Origin: Synechocystis salina LEGE 00031
GTDB lineage: Bacteria > Cyanobacteriota > Cyanobacteriia > Cyanobacteriales > Microcystaceae
Length of the DNA: 64,000 nt
NCBI RefSeq assembly: GCF_015207985.1
Contig: NZ_JADEVV010000011.1
Coordinates: 1-64,000 of the forward strand
Reading direction: 5' to 3'
Shown: piece after piece, positions 58,177 to 64,000 of the stretch
Numbering within the stretch: the stretch's first letter is position 1
Layout of the letters: the number at the start of each line of letters is the position of its first letter
Notes under the pieces: model-generated
Seen by the model: the letters and a program-made list of their open reading frames with translations, nothing else
What the model was told of the DNA's origin: nothing
Databases searched by the model: none
Position numbers and translations under genes: made by a program

Positions 58177-59088
58177 TTATTTAATCGCCGCCAAATCAGC
58201 TTTATCCTGCTCAATTACCGATTTCAAGCGGGAAACTGCGGTGGAACGGGAATCTTCCCCAGCCCGACGGTAGAAGTATAAAGCCGGTGCAACCCCCAAC
58301 AAAAAGCCGAGGAAAATGGGGGGATAAATATGGGCGCCAATGCTCATCACCATGGCGAAGCCAAAATTGCCCAGGTACATGGCCAAGGGCAGGGAGTAGT
58401 CAACTTCGGGGATTTCAACTTTATTGACTCGCCAAATAATGGTCGCCACGATCATAAATATGGCCCCGGTGCAGAACCAGCCAGCGAAGTTTTGATAGGG
58501 CATGCCGAAAAATCCCCCCGGCACATCCCAGACCCAAAAGGGCATAGTCGTTTGGCTCATGGCGGGGTCTAAAACAAAGTCCCAGGACATTAACAAAGTT
58601 GCCCCCACGGCGATCGCCGTCAATTCTTGGCCAAAGCGGGGCAAATTACTGTGACGCAGACCGGCCCGTACCAGGAGGTAGGAGCAGAATCCTAGGTAAA
58701 ACCAGGAAAGGGGAATGGTGAAGGGCACTAGACCGGCAATTTTATAACCCAAGCCCGATAGATAGCGGTAGTAGCCAAAGGGAAAACCAGTGCTGGTTCC
58801 CAACAGTTCGGCGGAAACGGAAATGCTGAGGGCGGGAATCAAAAATCCGAGGGTAGGCAACAGCCCCAAGGTGCGGAAGGCATAAACAGCCACAGCGGCA
58901 AAGCCCAGGATCATGTAAGCCACGCCACCACCGGCCATGGACCACTGGAAAGCTGTCTGGCCAATGGGAGGTAACTGGGCCACGAATTCTGGGTGGGGCA
59001 ACACCAGCAATAGTCCTGCCAGGCCAAAACCCATGGAGGCAATGTGCCCAATTAGTAACAACCGCTCAATCCGCATTAGTTTTTCCAT
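58177..59088 (-). CDS. cruF: Carotenoid 1',2'-hydratase CruF
   Basis: CruF (303 residues) hydrates the psi end of gamma-carotene in the synthesis of myxoxanthophyll in cyanobacteria. About 7-8 spans with conserved AELLGTSTGFPFGYYRYLSGLGYKI (about 93-117, with SAELLGTSTGFPFGYY) and LDPAMSQTTMPFWVWDVPGGFFGMPYQNFAGW in the later part (written here as DPAMSQ and GMPYQNFAGW). The start is at MEKLMRIERL; a second ATG is 12 bases in. It lies 107 bases after the cytochrome oxidase subunit II gene in the same direction. Recalled as sll0814. Confidence 0.9.
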   Translation of the reverse strand: MEKLMRIERLLLIGHIASMGFGLAGLLLVLPHPEFVAQLPPIGQTAFQWSMAGGGVAYMILGFAAVAVYAFRTLGLLPTLGFLIPALSISVSAELLGTSTGFPFGYYRYLSGLGYKIAGLVPFTIPLSWFYLGFCSYLLVRAGLRHSNLPRFGQELTAIAVGATLLMSWDFVLDPAMSQTTMPFWVWDVPGGFFGMPYQNFAGWFCTGAIFMIVATIIWRVNKVEIPEVDYSLPLAMYLGNFGFAMVMSIGAHIYPPIFLGFLLGVAPALYFYRRAGEDSRSTAVSRLKSVIEQDKADLAAIK

Positions 59089-59195
59089 TCAGTCCCTACC
59101 GCTAAAACTACATTCAAATTCTAAGTCATTATAGTTTACAAATCTTTACTACCAGCGGTGGATTGCTGGCCCAGGATAACAACCTATTTCCATCC

Positions 59196-60098
59196 TTATT
59201 TACGAATTGCAGGGGAAACGGTGGGCCAACCACTTTTGAAGGGGGTGCCAGGGGCTTGGTTGAATTCATCCAGAGCTGGATTGGGTAATTGCCCTGGGGT
59301 AAGGGATTTTTGACTTTCTAGCCAGGCTTGGTAATCGGACACAGATTGCACCACCACTGGGGCCGTCATGACGGCAAAGTAGGTGCCACTAAATTGGGAG
59401 TCGTGGAGTTTGTATTCCCCCAGGCGATTGGGGGTAAAGCTAAATTCAATTTCTCGGTTGGGCACAATGTCCTGCTTAATGCGGAAATTAGGCACGTAAA
59501 ACCCGTGGAGCACGTCTGCCGAAGTCATATTCAATGTCACTCGGCGATCGAGGGGCAGATGCAATTCATGGCTAGTAACCCCGGCATTGGGATAGGTAAA
59601 AGTCCACAGCCATTGTTTCACTTCCACGCCAATTTTTTCGGGGTTGATACTACTCCCCTGGGCCATGGCCAATGTTGCAGGAGGGTCGGCAGCGATCGCC
59701 TTTTCCCCCAGTAATTGAGGCACTTCCACCACGGGTAGGGGGCCGAGCACATTCATGCGTTGATAGGTAACGTAGTTATACCAAGCAATCCAAGTAACAA
59801 GGATGAGGGGCACCACCGTCCAAAAAGTTTCCAAACGAGCGTTACCCCGGATGGGGGCACCCTGGGGGTTTTTCAGGGTAAAGCGATAAAAAATAATTGA
59901 GTAAACCAGAACGCCGGTCACCCCCAAGAAAACCACACTGCCAAGGCTGACCAAAAAGCTAAATAAATCTCCCACCGGTTGAGCTTCCTGGGCGGCGGCG
60001 GCGGGTAGCCATTGGTAGGACTGTTGCCCTAACCACAGACTAATTCCCAGGGTAAAAGCAACGTAAACCACCAATAGGATGAGATTTTTGCGACTCAT
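59196..60098 (-). CDS. ctaCII: Cytochrome oxidase subunit II-like protein without Cu-A ligands (ARTO subunit II)
   Basis: A 300-residue CtaC-type subunit with two spans (about 5-25 and 47-72) and a cupredoxin domain. The conserved DVLHGFYVPNFRIKQD keeps His198. The second Cu-A loop, normally C-x-E-x-C-x3-H-x2-M, reads D233, Q235, S237, F241, M244: both cysteines, the Glu and the second His are gone. Such a domain cannot hold Cu-A, as in quinol oxidases. This fits the alternative terminal oxidase (ARTO) subunit II recalled as sll0813. Subunits I and III are not next to it. cruF follows downstream. Confidence 0.92.
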   Translation of the reverse strand: MSRKNLILLVVYVAFTLGISLWLGQQSYQWLPAAAAQEAQPVGDLFSFLVSLGSVVFLGVTGVLVYSIIFYRFTLKNPQGAPIRGNARLETFWTVVPLILVTWIAWYNYVTYQRMNVLGPLPVVEVPQLLGEKAIAADPPATLAMAQGSSINPEKIGVEVKQWLWTFTYPNAGVTSHELHLPLDRRVTLNMTSADVLHGFYVPNFRIKQDIVPNREIEFSFTPNRLGEYKLHDSQFSGTYFAVMTAPVVVQSVSDYQAWLESQKSLTPGQLPNPALDEFNQAPGTPFKSGWPTVSPAIRK

Positions 60099-60168
60099 AG
60101 TTAATCACTCTGGTTAGTCGTGGTCTAATGGGAAAGCTGGATTAGCTCAGCCTGCCGAGGGCAGGTAT
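60099..60168. promoter_or_regulatory. Divergent gap with a hairpin before coaX
   Basis: 70 bases between ctaCII and coaX. CCTGCC-GAG-GGCAGG at 60151-60165 is a perfect 6-bp hairpin ending 3 bases before the TTG of coaX, which could hinder ribosome loading. GAGG in its loop may be the coaX ribosome binding site. Confidence 0.4.
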
Positions 60169-60960
60169 TTGGTTACCGTGGAAACATTGAAGCCGGGTTT
60201 TGGTTTGGCTCCGGATCATGACAAGCAAAAACCTTGGTTAGCCCTCATGATAGGCAACTCCCGTTTGCACTGGGCATATTGTAGCGGCAATACTCCCCTC
60301 GCAACCTGGGTCACAGATTACAGCCCTGATTTGGACCAGTTGCCGGTTTCGTTGGGAGAAGTGCCCTTCCTATTGGCGTCGGTGGTGCCGGAGCAAACCG
60401 AAGTTTGGCAAGCATATCAACCCAGAATATTGACTCTCAAAGATATTCCCCTAGGTAATACTTACCCCAGCTTTGGCATTGACCGGGCTTTGGCTGGCTT
60501 GGGGGCGGGGTTGATCTACGGCTTTCCCTGTTTAATCATCGATGGGGGCACTGCCTTGACCATTACTGGTTTTGACCAAGATAAAAAACTGGTGGGGGGA
60601 GCGATCCTGCCCGGTTTGGGATTGCAGTTACAAGTCCTTGGCGATCGCCTGGCGGCCTTACCCAAGTTAGAGTTAGGTCCATTGACCCAGTTGTCCCAGT
60701 TACCCGACCGTTGGGCTTTGGATACCCCCAGCGCCATTTTTAGCGGTGTTACCTATGGCATGTTGGGGGCATTGCAAGATTATCTCCAGGCTTGGCAAGC
60801 ACAATTTCCCGGTGCCGCCATGGTTATGACCGGAGGAGATGGCAAGATACTGCATGTTCTATTGGGACAGCATTCCCCTAATCTGGCGGTGGCCCTGAAT
60901 GACAATTTAATTTTTTTAGGTATGGCCGCCATACAACATGGCGATCGCCCCATCTGTTAG
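60169..60960 (+). CDS. coaX: Type III pantothenate kinase CoaX
   Basis: CoaX (263 residues) phosphorylates pantothenate, the first step of coenzyme A synthesis; the type III kinase is of the ASKHA fold and is not feedback-inhibited by CoA. Motifs: LMIGNSRLHW (about 27-36), IDRALAGLGA (about 104-113) and IDGGTALTITGF (about 124-135, with DGGT). The TTG at 60169 is 7 bases from GAGG; a GTG at 60178 is possible. It overlaps the glycosyltransferase frame at its end. Recalled as slr0812. Confidence 0.92.
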   Translation: MVTVETLKPGFGLAPDHDKQKPWLALMIGNSRLHWAYCSGNTPLATWVTDYSPDLDQLPVSLGEVPFLLASVVPEQTEVWQAYQPRILTLKDIPLGNTYPSFGIDRALAGLGAGLIYGFPCLIIDGGTALTITGFDQDKKLVGGAILPGLGLQLQVLGDRLAALPKLELGPLTQLSQLPDRWALDTPSAIFSGVTYGMLGALQDYLQAWQAQFPGAAMVMTGGDGKILHVLLGQHSPNLAVALNDNLIFLGMAAIQHGDRPIC

Positions 60961-61000
60961 GGTTAATGGTCGGAATCGTTGCAACGTTAATGGAGAAAGG

Positions 61001-62176
61001 GTGCTTGTGAATTTGGGGGATTGGTGGCAAGCTTTGTCCTGGTTATATCTTTTGCCTGTGGTTGGGGGGATGGTGTACAACCTGCTGACCCTGTGGACTA
61101 CTAAAGTTTTTCTACAGCGGCCTTTGCTCTGTCAAGATTTTCAACCGGGGGTGTCAGTGCTGAAGCCAGTGCGGGGCCTAGAAAAAAATTTAGAGGCCAA
61201 TTTACGCACCATCGCCCAACAGGATTATTCAACTTATGAGGTAATTTACTGCGTTCAAGATCCAGAAGATCCAGCCTTGCCCATTGTCAAAAAAATCCAG
61301 GCTGAGTTTAGCCCAGAGAAAATTGTCATAGCGGTGGATCAAGTGGAGGCGGGGACCAACGGTAAGGTTAATAATCTGCTGGGGGGGTTAAAAAAAGCCC
61401 AGTATGACATTTTGGTGATTAGCGACAGTGACACCCATTTACGGCCCGATTACCTGGAAAACATTGTTAAACCCTTGGCAGATCCTCTGGTGGGTTGTGT
61501 CACCACTCCTTTTAAGTTGACCAAAGCCCAAACTTTGTACGAAGGTCTAGAAGTTTTAACCATTAACGCTGACTTTATTCCCAGTGTCCTCTTTGCTGAA
61601 GTAACGGGGGCATCCAAGGCCTGTTTGGGGCCTTCCATTGCTATCCGGCGATCGACTTTGACTGACCTTGGCGGCCTGGAAAGTTTAGCGGATTACTTAG
61701 TGGAGGACTTTGAACTGGGGCGGCGGGTTTGGACCGGGGGTTTGAAGATGGTTTTACTGCCCTATGTTATTGACGTAGGGGTGGATTTAGAGAATTGGAC
61801 TAATTGGTGGAGCCATCAAGTTTATTGGGATCAAAATACTTACCGAGCTCGCCCCCTACCTTTTTTAGCCACCATCATTATCCGGGCTGTCCCCTTTGCT
61901 CTAATGTTTAGCCTTTGGCACTGGTCTGAACCCTGGGGTTGGCTTATTTTATTAATCACTCTGGCCGTTCGTTATGGCACAGCGGCCCTGGTGGCAAAAA
62001 TGTTGAAAGACTCCGAAACCCTTCGTTATCTGTGGTTTTTGCCGATGCGGGATTGCTGTTGCCTAATTTTTTGGGCCCTATCCTTTTCCCAAAGACAAGT
62101 TTTGTGGCGGGGCATCCCCTATCGCCTGACCAAGGGAGGCAAAATGATGCTGGCTTCCCCTCCCCCTAAAAATTAA
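61001..62176 (+). CDS. GT2/GT21-like glycosyltransferase (ceramide glucosyltransferase or HpnI type)
   Basis: A 391-residue membrane glycosyltransferase: an N-terminal span (about 10-32), the GT-A catalytic domain and C-terminal spans (about 295-340). Motifs: GVSVLKPVRGLEKNLEANL (about 49-67), DSDTHLRPDYLE (about 140-151), EDFELGRRVW (about 241-250) and the processive-site analogue HQVYWDQNTYRARP (about 275-288). Family members glucosylate ceramide or act in hopanoid side-chain synthesis; the acceptor here is uncertain. The frame is open to an ATG at 60938 inside coaX; the GTG at 61001 (or 61007) after GGAGAAAGG is preferred. Recalled as slr0813. Confidence 0.82.
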   Translation: MLVNLGDWWQALSWLYLLPVVGGMVYNLLTLWTTKVFLQRPLLCQDFQPGVSVLKPVRGLEKNLEANLRTIAQQDYSTYEVIYCVQDPEDPALPIVKKIQAEFSPEKIVIAVDQVEAGTNGKVNNLLGGLKKAQYDILVISDSDTHLRPDYLENIVKPLADPLVGCVTTPFKLTKAQTLYEGLEVLTINADFIPSVLFAEVTGASKACLGPSIAIRRSTLTDLGGLESLADYLVEDFELGRRVWTGGLKMVLLPYVIDVGVDLENWTNWWSHQVYWDQNTYRARPLPFLATIIIRAVPFALMFSLWHWSEPWGWLILLITLAVRYGTAALVAKMLKDSETLRYLWFLPMRDCCCLIFWALSFSQRQVLWRGIPYRLTKGGKMMLASPPPKN

Positions 62177-62627
62177 AGCGGGATGATTTGAGTCGGTGCT
62201 GATTGGCATTAGTCTTAGTGTATTGACTAACGGAGGGATTTCCCTTGGGATCAATTACTCCGGTGGCAGTTTCCCAAAGACTACGGGGCGCCGGGGTAAC
62301 AACGTAAATATTGGCTTCCTTGCGTACATAGTACCATTGCTTGCTTTGACATTCCGGGCACCAAAATTCTTCTAGCCATTCTCCGGTGAGACTGACAGTA
62401 GGGCGATCGCCAAGCACGAGACTAGCTTTTTTATGGGTGTAGCCCCGGCTGCGTAGTTGGACAATTTGATCGGCGTAGAGTCCATGTTTTTGGCTGACGC
62501 TATCTAGGTAACAACCGTGGATCGGGCAATGGATGGGGCGGCGCTTAGACCTTTTACGATGGCGGGGACGCTTAGCTTGTCTAGTAGGGAGAAAAGTGAC
62601 ATTGGTGGCAAAATCTGGGCAACCCAT
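62166..62627 (-). CDS. Cysteine-rich hypothetical protein
   Basis: A 153-residue protein with an N-terminal basic stretch (RQAKRPRHRKRSKRR, about 16-30), then two C-x2-C or C-x-H pairs (HCPIHGC, about 33-39, and WCPECQSKQW, about 88-97), which could hold a zinc ion and bind nucleic acid. The middle, YTHKKASLVLGDRPTVSLTG, has no known match. It overlaps the convergent glycosyltransferase by 11 bases. No family name that I can support. Confidence 0.7.
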   Translation of the reverse strand: MGCPDFATNVTFLPTRQAKRPRHRKRSKRRPIHCPIHGCYLDSVSQKHGLYADQIVQLRSRGYTHKKASLVLGDRPTVSLTGEWLEEFWCPECQSKQWYYVRKEANIYVVTPAPRSLWETATGVIDPKGNPSVSQYTKTNANQHRLKSSRFNF

Positions 62628-63156
62628 GGCTTTAATGAATAAAAATAACGGCTAAAGTAAAGTTCTGATTATCTTCATTGAGTGGGAGCCTACCACAATT
62701 TAAGTGAGACCCTTCAACAATTATTCTCCAGACTGGGAAGCATTTTTTGAGAGGGCAAAACTCAAAAACTGAATTGTCGGAGAACTTGGAGTAAAGCGTT
62801 GTTCTGGCATGGCTAAGGAGAGGGGAACTTTTGACACGTCCAGCCCTATCTATAGGCCCAGCTTACTCACCCTACTCCGGGCGATTTGTAAACTGAATGT
62901 TACAAATTGACTTATCCGGTATAGGATGTTAAGCATATTTGCCTAGACAATTGGTTTTGCACAGTTCTTGCTGAACAATCCCATTGAATGCTAAAAACAC
63001 ATTGGTTGATAAACATAATTTGTTGATCTTGTCTGGGTTGTCCTGGGATGGACGTTGGTGGGGTGTGGGCAACAATGGGTTGACAATTCCCCTGACGACG
63101 AAACCAAAGGACTGGTGTTAACTTTTTTCCCCTTTTGTTGGAGGTTGTGAAAACCC
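62628..63156. other. Gap upstream of murA
   Basis: About 530 bases. No gene with family features. It holds the murA leader, ending in TTGGAGG at 63138-63144, and the upstream region of the cysteine-rich gene. GGGTTGTCCTGGGATGGACG near 63039 may fold locally. I could not identify a named RNA. Confidence 0.5.
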
Positions 63157-64000
63157 GTGCTCCAAGTTGCTACCCCTACTGCTACCGAAGAAACCCAGAC
63201 GGTCATTGAAATTGAAGGCCGGGCCTCCCTACGGGGGGAAGTCCGCATTAGTGGGGCTAAAAATTCCGCTTTGGCGATCATGGCCGGTACCATCCTTTGT
63301 TCCGATGATTGTCGCCTCAGTAATCTGCCTGCCCTGGCCGATATTGACAAAATGTGCCAAATTTTGGCTGCCATTGGGGTCAAGCTCAAACGGGATGGCG
63401 ATCGCCTGGTGGTGGATGCCAGTCACGTGGGCCATGGCCCTGCTCCCTATGATTTGGTCTCCCAACTGCGGGCCAGCTTTTTCGTCATTGGCCCCCTACT
63501 ATCTCGTTTGGGCATGACCAAGGTGCCTTTACCAGGGGGATGTGCCATTGGCACCAGGCCGGTGGACCTCCATGTGCGGGGTTTACAGGCCATGGGTGCT
63601 GACGTCCACATTGAGCACGGGGTAGTCAATGCCAGCATTAAGGGTAATGGCCGTCGTTTGACCGGGGCGAAAATTTACTTGGATTATCCCAGTGTGGGGG
63701 CAACGGAAACTATATTGATGGCCGCCACCCTAGCAGAAGGGGAAACAGTCATTGATAACGCCGCCCGGGAACCGGAAATTGTTGATTTAGCTAACTTCTG
63801 CCGTTCCATGGGGGCCCAGATCCGGGGGGATGGCTCTAGCCGCATTATTATCAATGGGGTGGAAAAACTCCACAGCACCGACTTCCCCATTATTCCCGAT
63901 CGCATTGAGGCGGCCACGTTTCTCTGTGCCGGGGCCATTACCCATTCCGAAATTAGTCTTTTCCCTGTGGTGCCGGATCACCTGGCCTCCGCCATTGCTA
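63157..64000 (+). CDS. murA: UDP-N-acetylglucosamine 1-carboxyvinyltransferase MurA (partial, 3' end outside window)
   Basis: MurA transfers enolpyruvate from PEP to UDP-GlcNAc, the first committed step of peptidoglycan synthesis and the fosfomycin target. The first 281 codons are in the window. Seen: [17 protein letters not shown] (31-47, with Lys35), the active-site Cys129 in [16 protein letters not shown] (125-140), [20 protein letters not shown] and the nucleotide-binding D/E pattern near the end. The GTG at 63157 is the first possible start: an in-frame TGA lies at 63148, and GGAGG is 12 bases upstream. Recalled as slr0017. The rest lies beyond 64000. Confidence 0.95.
   Translation, partial: MLQVATPTATEETQTVIEIEGRASLRGEVRISGAKNSALAIMAGTILCSDDCRLSNLPALADIDKMCQILAAIGVKLKRDGDRLVVDASHVGHGPAPYDLVSQLRASFFVIGPLLSRLGMTKVPLPGGCAIGTRPVDLHVRGLQAMGADVHIEHGVVNASIKGNGRRLTGAKIYLDYPSVGATETILMAATLAEGETVIDNAAREPEIVDLANFCRSMGAQIRGDGSSRIIINGVEKLHSTDFPIIPDRIEAATFLCAGAITHSEISLFPVVPDHLASAIA

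Noticed and set aside
62628-63156. Structured RNA (tmRNA, RNase P RNA or 6S RNA) in the murA leader
   Set aside because: None of the conserved sequence blocks of these RNAs that I know is present, so no RNA is called.

Overview
The window is from a unicellular cyanobacterium of the genus Synechocystis, close to but apparently not identical with PCC 6803. The signs are photosystem I genes (psaL, psaI, psaF, psaJ), the dark-operative protochlorophyllide reductase genes chlL and chlN, a kaiABC clock operon, glucosylglycerol genes (stpA, ggtA), a cyanobacterial SLH/OprB porin, and very frequent HIP1 octamers (GCGATCGC). Most proteins look like close counterparts of PCC 6803 proteins. PCC 6803 locus tags quoted below are recalled from memory, not searched. 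The first 36 bases are not biological: they carry an Illumina Nextera transposase adapter, so this is the untrimmed end of a draft contig.

Layout. 0.2-8.6 kb: a partner-switching/diguanylate cyclase signalling trio, murG, psaL-psaI, a porin with a Fur box upstream, an amidohydrolase and phytol kinase. 8.8-11.9 kb: kaiA-kaiB-kaiC, all on the minus strand. 12.2-25.8 kb: phosphoglucomutase, a membrane glycosyltransferase, a DUF6883/DUF4926 pair with a LabA-like NYN protein, accA with an orphan DNA methyltransferase, an anion transporter, an exported beta-carbonic anhydrase-like protein, enolase, a TPR protein and a DUF4278 protein. 25.9-30.0 kb: chlL and chlN, split by a DUF559 gene between imperfect inverted repeats. 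30.2-37.0 kb: two glycoside hydrolase-like genes, then an EAL response regulator, stpA and ggtA. 37.2-43.9 kb: leuC, an SH3 protein, a TIGR03943 protein, glgC and htpG. 44.1-45.3 kb: an AT-rich islet with one AbiGi-like candidate defence gene. 45.5-54.7 kb: an NmrA-like reductase, a uracil-DNA glycosylase-like protein, a PBP4-like carboxypeptidase, an FAD oxidoreductase, psaF-psaJ, tsaD, rimM, a UXS-like dehydratase and an Rpn/DUF4351 nuclease. 54.7-64 kb: an oxidoreductase-miaA-small membrane protein-rsmI operon, cruF, an alternative-oxidase subunit II without Cu-A ligands, coaX, a GT21-like glycosyltransferase, a cysteine-rich protein and the first 281 codons of murA.

The genes serve core metabolism and photosynthesis: peptidoglycan synthesis (murG, murA, carboxypeptidase), glycogen and sugar-phosphate flow (pgm, glgC, GH57), compatible solutes (stpA, ggtA), lipids and pigments (accA, phytol kinase, cruF, chlL/chlN), tRNA and rRNA modification (tsaD, miaA, rimM, rsmI) and the clock.

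The less ordinary material is a family of short, degenerate, TA-flanked palindromic elements scattered between genes (at least nine copies or part-copies, three of which begin at a gene's stop codon), the DUF559 cassette inside chlLN, and the AT-rich AbiGi-like islet. No tRNA, rRNA, CRISPR array, complete insertion sequence or prophage was seen.
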